64,000 bases of DNA from DYJB01 sp963777165 (GTDB lineage Bacteria > Chloroflexota > Anaerolineae > Anaerolineales > E44-bin32): contig CAVZPO010000022.1 of the NCBI GenBank assembly GCA_963777165.1, forward strand, positions 62,001 through 126,000, read 5' to 3'. Position 1 is the stretch's first letter, and each line of letters begins with the position of its first letter. Below, one piece after another: positions 17,633-26,411 of the stretch. A model generated the notes under the pieces. The model did no database searches and was not told the DNA's origin. It worked only from the letters and a program-made list of their open reading frames with translations. The translations under genes were made by a program, and so were the position numbers.

Positions 17633-18298
17633 ATGATCGTGTTGATCCTGAGCCTCGTGCTCATCGCGGCGCTGTTGGTCTGGGAGTTGTGGATCTGCGA
17701 AGGCGCGCATCTGGGCCGGCGCTTTGTCGTCTCGATGTACGACCTGGCCGCCGATCGCTACGACTCGATCAAGCACTTCGACCCCGGATGGGAGCGGCGC
17801 TTCCTGGGCGAGGCGCTGGCCGGCGCCATCGGCTCCCTGCCCGGGGCGCGGCTCCTGGATGTTGGCGCCGGCACCGGCCGCACCGGCCGCGCTCTGCTCC
17901 CGGCGACAGATCTCGACGGGCTGCTGGTGTGCCTGGAGCCCTCACGTCGGATGCTTTCCCTCGGCCGCCGTCTCACGGCCCATCCCGCCGTGGCCTGGGT
18001 CCGCGGGTGGGCGCTGCCGCTCCCTTTTCCGGAGGCTACATTCGACTTCGTCGTCTCGCTCGAAATGCTCGAATTCACCCCGAACCCCCGGCGAACGGTG
18101 CAGGAGCTCATGCGGGTGCTGCGCCCCGGCGGCTGGCTGTTGATCACCAACCGGGTGAGCCGCGACGCCCGCTGGATCTTCGGCCGCACCGTACGGCGCA
18201 AGGACTTCCCCGCGTTCCTGGAATCCGTCGGCCTGGACGATATCGACGTCCTGCCCTGGCAGGTCGATTATGATTTGGCGTGGGCGCATAAGGCCTGA
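17633..18298 (+). CDS. SAM-dependent methyltransferase with N-terminal membrane anchor
   Basis: 221 residues. One N-terminal hydrophobic helix (IVLILSLVLIAALLVWELWI) precedes a class I methyltransferase domain: motif I LLDVGAGTGRTGRALLP (about residues 75-91), ALPLPFPEATFDFVVSLEML, and LMRVLRPGGWLLITNR. The anchor suggests a hydrophobic substrate such as a lipid or quinone at the membrane. The next gene starts 21 bp downstream, so it is probably in an operon with the FAH-family gene and dcd. Confidence 0.85.
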   Translation: MIVLILSLVLIAALLVWELWICEGAHLGRRFVVSMYDLAADRYDSIKHFDPGWERRFLGEALAGAIGSLPGARLLDVGAGTGRTGRALLPATDLDGLLVCLEPSRRMLSLGRRLTAHPAVAWVRGWALPLPFPEATFDFVVSLEMLEFTPNPRRTVQELMRVLRPGGWLLITNRVSRDARWIFGRTVRRKDFPAFLESVGLDDIDVLPWQVDYDLAWAHKA

Positions 18299-18319
18299 AG
18301 CGCCCGTCGGGAGATCTGC

Positions 18320-19108
18320 ATGAGAATCATCCGCTTCCGCGAACACCCGGAGGCCTGGCCGGCGTGGGGTTGGGTGTCCGAGGACCGCGTGGGGCTGATC
18401 ACCGGCTCGCCGTTCAGCGATTTCCGGCGCGAGTCGGCTGAGCGCCCTCTGGCCTCCGTCCAACTCCTCCCGCCGGTCGTCCCGGGGAAGATCATCTGCG
18501 TCGGCCGCAACTACGCCGCGCACGCCGCCGAGCACGCCGCCGAGATCCCGGCTTTGCCCCTGCTGTTCTCCAAGCCCCCGAGCGCGGTCATCGGCCCGGG
18601 CGAACCGATCGTGCTCCCCCCGCAGTCGCAGCGCGTGGAGCACGAGGCCGAGCTGGGGGTAGTGATCGGCCAGCGGGCGCGCTGGATCAGTCCCGAGGAA
18701 GCCTCCGGCTATGTCCTCGGCTACACCGCGGCCAACGACGTGACCGCCCGTGACCTGCAGGAGAGCGATGGGCAGTGGACGCGCGCCAAGGGCTTCGATA
18801 CCTTCTGCCCTCTCGGACCTTGGATCGACACGCACCTCGACCCGTCGGACCTCCTGGTGACCTGTCACGTCAACGGGCACCTGCGCCAGATGGCGTCGAC
18901 CCGCGACATGATCTTCCCGGTCCCGCAGCTGCTGGCTTACATCTCCTCCATCATGACCCTCGAGCCCGGCGACCTGCTGCTCACCGGGACGCCCTCGGGC
19001 GTCGGGCTGCTCTCCGCCGGCGACGAGGTCCAGGTGGAGATCGGTGGCCTGGGCCTGCTGACCAATCCGGTGCGCAATGATCCGCACCGAGGATCATCCA
19101 CTTCCTGA
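18320..19108 (+). CDS. fumarylacetoacetate hydrolase (FAH) family protein
   Basis: 262 residues. The FAH fold core starts with KIICVGRNYAAHAAEH. The metal-binding acidic residues lie in VEHEAELGVVIGQ and in the TAANDVTARDLQ block; GFDTFCPLGPWI and LEPGDLLLTGTPSGVG are also diagnostic. Family members hydrolyse or decarboxylate acylpyruvates, oxaloacetate or 2-oxo-hept-ene-dioates. The specific substrate cannot be told. 15-bp spacing to dcd suggests co-transcription. Confidence 0.92.
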   Translation: MRIIRFREHPEAWPAWGWVSEDRVGLITGSPFSDFRRESAERPLASVQLLPPVVPGKIICVGRNYAAHAAEHAAEIPALPLLFSKPPSAVIGPGEPIVLPPQSQRVEHEAELGVVIGQRARWISPEEASGYVLGYTAANDVTARDLQESDGQWTRAKGFDTFCPLGPWIDTHLDPSDLLVTCHVNGHLRQMASTRDMIFPVPQLLAYISSIMTLEPGDLLLTGTPSGVGLLSAGDEVQVEIGGLGLLTNPVRNDPHRGSSTS

Positions 19109-19123
19109 TCGCTGGAGGCCGTC

Positions 19124-19678
19124 ATGGGGCTGAAGCCCGATACCTGGATCGTGCGCATGGCGCGTGAACATCGCATGATCGAACCCTTCGTCGAGGACCA
19201 GGTCCGAGACGGGGTGATTTCTTACGGCGTGTCGTCCTACGGCTACGACATCCGGGTGGCCGACGAGTTCAAGATCTTCACCAATGTCTACTCGGCCGTG
19301 GTCGATCCCAAGCACTTTGACCCGAAGTCGATGATCGACTTCAAGGGCGAGATCTGCGTCATCCCTCCCAATTCGTTCGCGCTGGCGCGCACGGTCGAGT
19401 ACTTCCGCATCCCGCGCACCGTGCTGACCGTGTGCCTGGGCAAGTCGACCTACGCCCGCTGCGGGATCATCGTCAACGTCACGCCTTTCGAGCCCGAATG
19501 GGAGGGCTTCGTCACGCTGGAGATCTCCAACACCACTCCCCTCCCCGCCCGCATCTACGCCAACGAGGGCATCGCCCAGGTGCTGTTCTTCGAAGCCGAC
19601 GAGGTGTGTCGCACCTCCTACGCCGACAAGAAGGGCAAGTACCAGGCGCAGAAGACCATCGCCCTGCCGAGGCTGTAA
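19124..19678 (+). CDS. dcd: dCTP deaminase
   Basis: 184 residues, typical length. dCTP deaminase converts dCTP to dUTP for thymidylate synthesis. The trimeric dUTPase-like fold is seen in YGVSSYGYDIRVADEF, CLGKSTYARCGI with the following NVTPFEPEWEGFVTLEISN (catalytic Glu in this block), and the C-terminal NEGIAQVLFFEADE. The C-terminal lid (YADKKGKYQAQ) matches the family. Ordinary housekeeping gene inside the rightward run. Confidence 0.96.
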   Translation: MGLKPDTWIVRMAREHRMIEPFVEDQVRDGVISYGVSSYGYDIRVADEFKIFTNVYSAVVDPKHFDPKSMIDFKGEICVIPPNSFALARTVEYFRIPRTVLTVCLGKSTYARCGIIVNVTPFEPEWEGFVTLEISNTTPLPARIYANEGIAQVLFFEADEVCRTSYADKKGKYQAQKTIALPRL

Positions 19679-19696
19679 GCCGAGACGATTGCGGAC

Positions 19697-20902
19697 GTGA
19701 CGTCCCCCGCCCCTGCCACCGCCTCGAAGACCCTCGCCGCGTTGTGGCGCGCGGTCTTCCTGGTCTCCTTCCCGTTCGGCATCCTGGCCTTCGTCCTGCC
19801 GATCTACGGGCGCGAGCTGGGCGCTTCGGCCCTCGAGGTAGGCGCCTTCTTCTCCGCCTTCTCGATCGTCCCCGTGGTGGTGCGGCCGCTCCTCGGACGC
19901 GCGCTCGACCGGTGGGGCCGCCGCCCGTTCCTGCTCGCCGGCCTGGCCGGATACCTGGCGGCCGTAGTGGCCTTCGCCTTCGCCAACTCCGTCTGGATGC
20001 TGACCCTGGCGCGCTTTCTTCAGGGCATCGGTGCCGCCTTCCTGTGGCTCACGGCCTTCACCATGCTGGCCGACCTGGCGGCAGCCGGCGGGCGCGGGCT
20101 GAGCTTCGGGCTGATCGATGAGGCGACGAATCGCGGGGCGATCCTCGGAACGACCCTCGGCTTCATGCTCATCTTCACCCTCCAGCGCGGCGGGGACATG
20201 GACTGGCGGCGCGTGTGGTGGATCCTGTTCGCCGTCTACGGTGTGACGACGATCGCCGCCCTCGTCACCGCCTGGCGTGGGGCGCGCGAGACGCGCCCGT
20301 CGATGCCAGGCAATGCTCCAACCTCACGCGCCGTGAGCCGCCGCCTGCTCACGCTGATGGGCATCGTCTTCGTGACCGGCGCATCGGGCGCCATGGTCTG
20401 GCCGATGCTGATGATCTTCCTGCAGGACTCGCTGCATGCCCAGGTCGATGGACTGGCCCTGGCCTACCTGCCGGCCGCGCTGATCAGCTCGTTCCTGCCT
20501 TCGCGGATGGGGATCGTTTCCGATCGGTTTGGGCGGCGAAAGCCGATGATCCTCGGCTTGCTGGTCGGGGCCGCCGCCTCGGCACTCATCCCCCACCTGC
20601 GATCGCTGGCGGCGCTGGCCGGGCTGTGGGCGGTCGAATCGGCGGGCTACGCCGCATCGATCCCGGCGGAACGGGCGTTCGTGGCCGACATCGCCGGCGA
20701 AGATGTCCGTGGGACGAGCTACGGCCTGTACACCTTCGCCTACTTCCTGGGATCGGCGATCGGACCGCTGGCCGGGGGCTGGATGTACGACCAGGTCAGC
20801 CCGGCGATGCCCTTCTACTTGAACACTGCCGTCCTGGCCTTCGGTGCATTCCTGGTGGCCGTGGCGCTGCGCGAGCCGACCCGCGCCGTCAAACCGGCCT
20901 GA
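19697..20902 (+). CDS. major facilitator superfamily transporter
   Basis: 401 residues with a GTG start 18 bp after dcd and 12 predicted helices. The loop 2-3 signature appears as GRALDRWGRRPFLLAG, and the matching loop 8-9 copy as GIVSDRFGRRKPMILG. It resembles multidrug-efflux or sugar-efflux MFS members. The C-terminal half begins after the RAVSRRLLTLMGIVFVTG linker. Substrate unknown. It may be co-transcribed with dcd, although no functional link is obvious. Confidence 0.88.
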   Translation: MTSPAPATASKTLAALWRAVFLVSFPFGILAFVLPIYGRELGASALEVGAFFSAFSIVPVVVRPLLGRALDRWGRRPFLLAGLAGYLAAVVAFAFANSVWMLTLARFLQGIGAAFLWLTAFTMLADLAAAGGRGLSFGLIDEATNRGAILGTTLGFMLIFTLQRGGDMDWRRVWWILFAVYGVTTIAALVTAWRGARETRPSMPGNAPTSRAVSRRLLTLMGIVFVTGASGAMVWPMLMIFLQDSLHAQVDGLALAYLPAALISSFLPSRMGIVSDRFGRRKPMILGLLVGAAASALIPHLRSLAALAGLWAVESAGYAASIPAERAFVADIAGEDVRGTSYGLYTFAYFLGSAIGPLAGGWMYDQVSPAMPFYLNTAVLAFGAFLVAVALREPTRAVKPA

Positions 20903-21012
20903 CAGGCGGCCTCACCACCGGCCACGTCGCGGCTAACGCGGCCGGGACATGCGCGGCCGGGCAGCGCGCCGCGCGGCGGGCGTTGGAGGAATGGGTGGAT
21001 GGATCACAAGCG

Positions 21013-21888
21013 ATGACCGACAAGAGCGAACCTGCCGGCGCCGACCCGACGGTCCTGCTGCTGTGTGATGACTTCTTCGTGATCCCGCGACTTCAGGACG
21101 CAGCGCGCGCGGCCGGGCTGACGCCGGTCATTATCGATCACCCGCAGGCGCTTGATGCCGAAGGGGATCCCGCCCCGCGCCGAGTTCCGATCACCGAGCC
21201 GCTGGAGGGCAGCGACGCCCGTTTCCTGCGCGGCGTGGTCGATCAGCAGCCGGCGTTGATGGTCTTCGACCTGAGCTCCTCGGCCTTGCCCTGGGCTCGA
21301 TGGATCCAGATCCTGACCACCTCGGCCGCTACGCGTCGGATCCCGCTGCTGGCATTCGGCCCTCATGTCGACGAGCGCAGCCTGCAGCGCGCCCGCGAGC
21401 TGGGCGCCTGGAAGGTCCTGCCTCGCGGCGCATTTCTGGGCGCCCTTCCCGGCCTGCTGGCCGAACATGCCGTGCGACCCGATCGGGCGGCGATCGAGGC
21501 CGGCTGCGACGGGGAGCTGGATGCACGCGTGGTGGAGGGGATCCGTCTGGTGCGGGCCGGGGATTTCTTCGCCGCGCACGAGCAGCTCGAGGCCGCCGTT
21601 CTGAGCACCGACGGTCCGGAATTTGCGCTGTACCGCGTCTTGCTTCAGGTGGCCGTTGCCTACTTGCACCTCGAACGCGGCAATCTGCGCGGGGCGCGCA
21701 AGATGCTTCTCCGCTTGCGCAGTTGGCTGGCGCCTCTTCCCGCCGTGTGCCGCGGTGTCGACCTCGCGCAGCTTCGGGAGGATCTGAATGCCCTCCAGGC
21801 GGCACTCGACGCGGCCTCGAGCGAAGCGTTGACCCCGATCCCGGCCGGCCTGCGGCGCCCGATCCCGCTTAGGGACGCCTCCGACTAG
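21013..21888 (+). CDS. receiver-like domain fused to DUF309 protein
   Basis: 291 residues from the ATG at 21013. The N-terminal 120 residues follow the beta-alpha order of a response-regulator receiver (PTVLLLCDDFFVIPRLQDAA; LMVFDLSS; ARELGAWKVLPRGAF), but the acidic pocket and phosphoacceptor are not clearly conserved. The C-terminal DUF309 helical domain has its hallmark GDFFAAHEQLEAAV and LQVAVAYLHLERGNLRGARK. DUF309 is uncharacterised; the family FxxAHE motif is intact. This fusion hints at signal-dependent use of the DUF309 domain. Confidence 0.78.
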   Translation: MTDKSEPAGADPTVLLLCDDFFVIPRLQDAARAAGLTPVIIDHPQALDAEGDPAPRRVPITEPLEGSDARFLRGVVDQQPALMVFDLSSSALPWARWIQILTTSAATRRIPLLAFGPHVDERSLQRARELGAWKVLPRGAFLGALPGLLAEHAVRPDRAAIEAGCDGELDARVVEGIRLVRAGDFFAAHEQLEAAVLSTDGPEFALYRVLLQVAVAYLHLERGNLRGARKMLLRLRSWLAPLPAVCRGVDLAQLREDLNALQAALDAASSEALTPIPAGLRRPIPLRDASD

Positions 21889-21937
21889 TTCCTCACCTTC
21901 GGCCGGATCCGTGACTCTCCGTCTCTTCGACACGACG

Positions 21938-21967
21938 ACCTGACAGGTGGCTTTCCGCCTGTCAGGT
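21938..21967. repeat. dispersed hairpin element, copy 1
   Basis: A 10-bp perfect stem (21938-21947 with 21958-21967). The same ACCTGACAGGTG arm recurs in a hairpin at 34238-34268, so it is a small dispersed palindrome. Here it lies between two convergent genes. Confidence 0.55.
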
Positions 21968-21977
21968 AGGTCTGCAC

Positions 21978-22016
21978 AACGACATGACACGTGGCGACGC
22001 CACGTGTCATGTCGTT
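21978..22016. terminator. 18-bp perfect hairpin between convergent genes
   Basis: 21978-21995 and 21999-22016 are exact inverted repeats around a 3-nt centre. It lies between the DUF309 gene and the convergent aminopeptidase gene, where a bidirectional terminator is expected. No U-tract is present on either side, so a palindromic repeat is an alternative. Confidence 0.5.
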
Positions 22017-22071
22017 CATCCGGTGTGCACGCGTGAGGGATAGACGCCGCTGGGCGCCGTGTCCGAGACCG

Positions 22072-23193
22072 TTACACGGTGAACTTTCCCGAGTCGTAGA
22101 ACAGATCACCGTCCACCAGGATCTGCCCACCCTGGCGCATGTCGCAGATCAGGTCCCAGTGAATCGCGCTGTGGTTCTTCGAGCCCGTCTCGGGATATCC
22201 GGCGCCGAGTGCCAGGTGGAAAGAGCCGGCGATCTTCTCGTCGAACAGGATGTCCTTGGTGAAGCGGTTGATGCGCGCGTTGTTGCCGATGGCCCACTCG
22301 CCCAGGTAACGCGACCCGGCATCCGTCTCCAGCCCGCTGAGCAGGAAGGCTTCATTCTTGGCGGCGGTCGCCCGCACGACCCGGCCGCGCTCGAAGGTCA
22401 GCTCGATGCCGTCGACCTCGATCCCGTCGGCGACCGCCGGATAGGTGAAGCGCACCGTGCCCTCGACCGAGTCTTCCACCGGGCCGGTGAAGATCTCCCC
22501 GTCGGGCATGTTGAACAGTCCGCACGAGTTGATGAAGGTGCGCCCGTCGATCGACAGGCGCAGGTCGGCGTTCGGCCCGCGCACCACGACCTGCTTCCGG
22601 CCCCGCAGCCATTCGACCAACCGCGCCTGTTCGTCGCGCTGCTGCCGCCAACGCGCGGCGGCGTCCGGCTCGTCGGCGTACATGCCGGCGAAGACGAACC
22701 GCTCGTAGTCCTCCAGGCTCATTTCGGCGTCCTGCGCCAGCGCCGCCGTGGGGAACAGGCTGAAGCACCAGCGCAGTTCGCCCCGGGCGCTCCGCTGGCG
22801 GAACAGGTCCTGCAAGGGAAGATGGGCGCGGTTGCGGATCGCCCTCCGTTCGTTATCGACCCCGGCCAGGCTGCGCGTGTTCTCACGACTGCGCAGGACG
22901 ATCATCGCCTCGAATTCGCCGCGCAGCATCGATTCGATGCGCGAAACATGCTCAAGCTGGTCGTCGTTGGCTTCGGTGAGGAAGACGTCGTCGAAACCGA
23001 AGTAGCCGATGTAGGTGTCGTAGCCCATCAGCGGGTACGGGTAGGCGCCGGCGCGCAGCACCTGGCGCACGATCTCGCGCACCAGCGGCGTGGCCAACGG
23101 CGAGGCGACCACGGCGACGTGATCGCGCGGCTTGACCTCGGTCGAGTAGTTCACCAGAACGCGGGCCAACTGCTCCAGGCGCGGGTCGGGCAT
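22072..23193 (-). CDS. M29-family (thermophilic-type) aminopeptidase
   Basis: 373 residues, the usual length of AmpS/PepS/aminopeptidase T enzymes, cobalt- or zinc-dependent exopeptidases. Metal-site blocks are visible: NMPDGEIFTGPVEDSVEGTV (Glu ligands), then ELTFERGRVV, AIGNNARINRFTKDILFDEK, and SFHLALGAGYPETGSKNHSA with HWDLICDM following. The protein is cytoplasmic and probably degrades short peptides to amino acids. It is transcribed in the same direction as the kinase 66 bp upstream. Confidence 0.92.
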   Translation of the reverse strand: MPDPRLEQLARVLVNYSTEVKPRDHVAVVASPLATPLVREIVRQVLRAGAYPYPLMGYDTYIGYFGFDDVFLTEANDDQLEHVSRIESMLRGEFEAMIVLRSRENTRSLAGVDNERRAIRNRAHLPLQDLFRQRSARGELRWCFSLFPTAALAQDAEMSLEDYERFVFAGMYADEPDAAARWRQQRDEQARLVEWLRGRKQVVVRGPNADLRLSIDGRTFINSCGLFNMPDGEIFTGPVEDSVEGTVRFTYPAVADGIEVDGIELTFERGRVVRATAAKNEAFLLSGLETDAGSRYLGEWAIGNNARINRFTKDILFDEKIAGSFHLALGAGYPETGSKNHSAIHWDLICDMRQGGQILVDGDLFYDSGKFTV

Positions 23194-23259
23194 CGGACGA
23201 TTCTCCTGGCGGCGCGCGGCCGCCTCAGCGGTTTGGGGTGATCGGCGGGATCTGCCCGA

Positions 23260-24759
23260 TCAGGGGACGGACAGGCTGCAGCCGCCGGTGAAGACCAGAT
23301 CGAAACGCAGCAGCGGGTCGATCTCGGGCCAGGTGAACACCAGCGTGAATTCCTTCCCACTCTGGTCGGCGACGCGTGTACGCTCGTCGCGCGGGATGGA
23401 GAAGGCCGCGTCTCCGGTGATCAAGGCGCCGGGAGGCGGCAGGATCTTCTGACCGCTCATCCGCACCTCGGTCAGCGGGTTGCCGTCCTCCCACTCCAGG
23501 ATCGGAATGCCCTCCAGGTAGAGCTCCGCGCCGGTGGCGTTGTCGATTGTCCACGTTGCCCTGGCGCCTTCGCGCTGGAAGCCGATAAGCTGGAGCATGG
23601 GACATGTGTCCGAGACTATCGCCGTTGGGACGGGCGTCGGCTCAGGGCTCGGGCTTGGCGCGAGGGCGGCGACGGGTGCGGTTACAGGGGATTCGGACGG
23701 CGCTATGACCGCCGGCGGGCTGGTCGCACCGGAGCCGCTGCCATTCATTGCAGGCCATGCGACGGCGGCCGCCAGACCCAGCACGGCGAGGCCCAGGACG
23801 CCGATCAACGCCCAGCCGAGGGGGGAGCCGGAGCGGCGGGGCGACTGCACACGGCCCACGGCCTCACGGCGCGGCGCGGGGATGACCTGCGTCGCCTGAC
23901 CTTCGGCCTCCCCACCGCTCATCAGCGCCGCTTGGTACGCGGCGTTTAGCGCCGCCACATTCGGGAAGCGGTCCTCAGGATTCTTGGCCATGGCCTTGGC
24001 GATCACACGTTCAAGCGCCGGCGAGGCGTCCTTGTTGAACCGCCGCAGTGGGGGCATTGGTTCCTGAATGTGCATCAAGACCGTGCCCATCGGCGAATTG
24101 CCCTCAAACGGCAACCGCCCGGCGGCGATCTGGTACAGGATAACGCCCAGCGAGTACTGGTCCGAGCGAGCGTCGAGCAACTGCCCGCGTCCCTGCTCGG
24201 GCGAGACATACGCCGGCGTGCCCATCAGCATCGAGCCGGTCAGGGAATGCGAGCCTTCGACCAGCCGCGCCAGGCCGAAGTCGGTCAGAAGTGCATTCCC
24301 CGTGCGGCTGATCATCACGTTCGCCGGCTTGATGTCGCGGTGGATCACGCCCTGATCGTGCGCGAACTGCAGCGCGTCGGACACCTGGCCGATCCAGCGG
24401 GACAGGTCCGGGACCGACAGCTTCTGCTGGGTCAGGCGATCGTGGAGCGTGTCGCCCAGCACCAGGGGCATGACCAGGTAGACGACACCCTTGGCCTCGC
24501 CGTAGTCGGTGACCGGGACGATGTTGGGATGGCGCAATCGGAAGAGCAGTCCGGCCTCGCGGCGGAAGCGCCGGACAAAACGCTTGTCGGACGAGATGGT
24601 CGGCGAGAGGGCCTTGACCGCCACCTCCTGCTGCGTGCGGCTGTCGACGGCGCGGTAGACGGTCGACATGCCGCCCTGGCCGATCTGATCGACCAGGCGA
24701 TACGTGTCGAGCGTCGTCCCCACCAGTCCGGGCATGCCGCGCAGCTCCGCTTCAGGCAA
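23260..24759 (-). CDS. Hanks-type Ser/Thr protein kinase with extracellular domain
   Basis: 499 residues. Kinase motifs: GQGGMSTVYRA loop, lysine K49 in VAVKAL, catalytic HRDIKPANV (140-148), DFGLAR (160-165), and GTPAYVSPEQ. After a juxtamembrane linker one membrane helix (WALIGVLGLAVLGLAAAVAW) leads to a Pro/Ser-rich stalk and a beta-rich outer domain of about 110 residues (LQLIGFQREGARATWTIDNA). That domain probably senses a ligand or the cell envelope. It is not PASTA-type. The kinase likely acts with the neighbouring lipoprotein gene upstream and parallels the second kinase at 27-28.6 kb. Confidence 0.93.
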   Translation of the reverse strand: MPEAELRGMPGLVGTTLDTYRLVDQIGQGGMSTVYRAVDSRTQQEVAVKALSPTISSDKRFVRRFRREAGLLFRLRHPNIVPVTDYGEAKGVVYLVMPLVLGDTLHDRLTQQKLSVPDLSRWIGQVSDALQFAHDQGVIHRDIKPANVMISRTGNALLTDFGLARLVEGSHSLTGSMLMGTPAYVSPEQGRGQLLDARSDQYSLGVILYQIAAGRLPFEGNSPMGTVLMHIQEPMPPLRRFNKDASPALERVIAKAMAKNPEDRFPNVAALNAAYQAALMSGGEAEGQATQVIPAPRREAVGRVQSPRRSGSPLGWALIGVLGLAVLGLAAAVAWPAMNGSGSGATSPPAVIAPSESPVTAPVAALAPSPSPEPTPVPTAIVSDTCPMLQLIGFQREGARATWTIDNATGAELYLEGIPILEWEDGNPLTEVRMSGQKILPPPGALITGDAAFSIPRDERTRVADQSGKEFTLVFTWPEIDPLLRFDLVFTGGCSLSVP

Positions 24760-24814
24760 GATCGCCTGACTCTATCATGGAAGGCGCGCGGGTCAGAGGG
24801 GAGGAAGGTCAGGC

Positions 24815-25234
24815 CTAGGGCAGGACGAATTCTTCGACCTGCTGGCCGTTGACGAAGACGGCGAACGAGCCGCGTTCAAAGGAGCCGATCGGAATCGTCT
24901 CCGCGTACGACGCCAACACCTGGACGCAAGCCGTCCCGGTCGGTTGATCCGTGTACAGCGCCACCTCGATTCGTCCCTGATCGTCCCCCGGCTTCACCGC
25001 CCAGCCGAGGCGGGCGCAGGGATTGGGAAGATCACCCGCCACGAAGAGCCGTACCTGAACGGGGAAACTCTCGAGCAGGAGGATGTCGGTCTCCACGGGT
25101 GTGAGCACGGTGCGAACCATCCCGGGTTCCACCGTCGGCGCCAGGGAGACAGGTCCGGGCTGGCCGCCGCATCCGCCCACGATCAGTGTAAGGACGAGGC
25201 CTGTGGCCACCAGCCAGCGATGGGGGGTTGTCAT
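24815..25234 (-). CDS. lipoprotein of unknown function
   Basis: 139 residues. The signal peptide WLVATGLVLTLIVGGC ends in a lipobox cysteine. The mature part is beta-rich (FPVQVRLFVAGDLPNPC; GRIEVALYTDQPTGTACVQV; YAETIPIGSF; FAVFVNGQQVEEFVLP) and could be one immunoglobulin-like domain. It starts the leftward run before the Ser/Thr kinase (55-bp gap), so a role as an envelope partner or ligand of that kinase is possible but unproven. Confidence 0.72.
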   Translation of the reverse strand: MTTPHRWLVATGLVLTLIVGGCGGQPGPVSLAPTVEPGMVRTVLTPVETDILLLESFPVQVRLFVAGDLPNPCARLGWAVKPGDDQGRIEVALYTDQPTGTACVQVLASYAETIPIGSFERGSFAVFVNGQQVEEFVLP

Positions 25235-25527
25235 GCGCTTCCTCCTCCCGACCGGTAAACGCCTACGCTTCCATTGTAGTTCCTGATTGGCGGGGTTGGC
25301 GCGCAGCGTCCCGCTCTCCGAACTGCAGCCGAGGAAACGACCGCGGCGTGAGGGCGTGCGACTTTGGTGATGTCTCTCGCCCCCTCACTCCCGCCGTCTT
25401 CCTCCAACCAGCGGGGGACCTGCTCGGCTCTACAGGAGAGGGAGACATGCGCTCGCCCCGGCAGCCCCTCCTTCTCAAGAGCGCCACGGCTGGGTATGAT
25501 TGCCCCGTCGACAGGAGGCAGAATCCA

Positions 25528-25686
25528 GTGCCACCCGATGTTCGTGCCGCACCGACCGAGGATCCCGGCCACCAGATGACGACCTTTGTCCGTTCGGATC
25601 ATGCGGAAACCGCCACGCTTCGACATGCGCTCGCTTTCGCCTGCCTGTGCCCCGCGCCTCAACCGCAGCCTCGAGGGTTGGCTTGA
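25528..25686 (+). CDS. short ORF overlapping azlC start, possible leader peptide
   Basis: 52 codons starting with GTG 9 nt after AGGAGG. The TGA (25684-25686) overlaps the TTG start of azlC (25683-25685), a coupling arrangement. The peptide is polar and Pro/Ala-rich with CLCPAPQPQP near its end; no family is recognised. It is not rich in Leu, Ile or Val runs, so classic branched-chain attenuation is not evident. The intergenic 25235-25527 before it holds a TATGAT box near 25495 and nothing else recognisable. Confidence 0.4.
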   Translation: MPPDVRAAPTEDPGHQMTTFVRSDHAETATLRHALAFACLCPAPQPQPRGLA

Positions 25687-26411
25687 CTACGAGTCCTCCT
25701 TTCAGCCCGCGCCGGGAATTCCTCGACGGGGCGCGTGATCAACTTCCGCTGCTGCTCGGCGTCGTCCCCTTCGGGCTGATCTTCGGCGCACTGGCGGTCT
25801 CGGCCGGCATCCCGGCGTTCGAGGCCCAGGCCTTCTCGTTCTTCATCTTCGCCGGCAGCGCACAGTTCGTCGCCATCGGGCTAGTCGCCGGGCAGACTCC
25901 AGCGCTGCTGATCGTAGCCACGATCCTGGTCGTCAACCTGCGCCACATGCTGTACAGCGCCGCCCTCGGCCCGCATGTCCAGCACCTGTCGCTCCGCTGG
26001 AAGGTGCCGCTGGCGTGGCTGCTGACCGACGAGGCATTCGCCACAGCTTCCCTGCGCTACCGGCGGGATGACCGGCAGCACGCGCACTGGTACTTCCTCG
26101 GCACCGGGCTAACGCTGTGGGCCTTCTGGCAACTGAGCACGCTTCTCGGCATTGCCCTCGGGGCGCGCGTCCCCGAGAGATGGTCGCTCGACTTCGCCCT
26201 GCCCTTGACCTTCCTGGCGATCCTTGTCCCACAGGTCCGCGATCGGCCGTCGCTGGCAGCGGCGTTGGTGGCGGGCGTGCTCGCCGTCGCACTGGCGGGC
26301 ATGCCGCTCAAGCTCGGGCTGATGGTCTCGATCCTGGCTGGTGTCGCCGTAGGCGGGCTGCTCGAGATCCGGCCTCGAGCCCGCGCCACGGCCGAGGACG
26401 TTTCCCGATGA
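25683..26411 (+). CDS. azlC: AzlC-family branched-chain amino acid exporter, large subunit
   Basis: 242 residues from TTG 25683 (MTTSPPFSPRREF). AzlC and AzlD together export branched-chain amino acids and analogues. The AzlC pattern is clear: LLLGVVPFGLIFGALAVSAG, FAGSAQFVAIGL, NLRHMLYSAAL, and LLTDEAFATA, with about seven helices. No better ATG exists between the open frame and the conserved block, and GAGGG lies a few bases upstream. The TGA overlaps the azlD start (ATGA). Confidence 0.92.
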   Translation: MTTSPPFSPRREFLDGARDQLPLLLGVVPFGLIFGALAVSAGIPAFEAQAFSFFIFAGSAQFVAIGLVAGQTPALLIVATILVVNLRHMLYSAALGPHVQHLSLRWKVPLAWLLTDEAFATASLRYRRDDRQHAHWYFLGTGLTLWAFWQLSTLLGIALGARVPERWSLDFALPLTFLAILVPQVRDRPSLAAALVAGVLAVALAGMPLKLGLMVSILAGVAVGGLLEIRPRARATAEDVSR

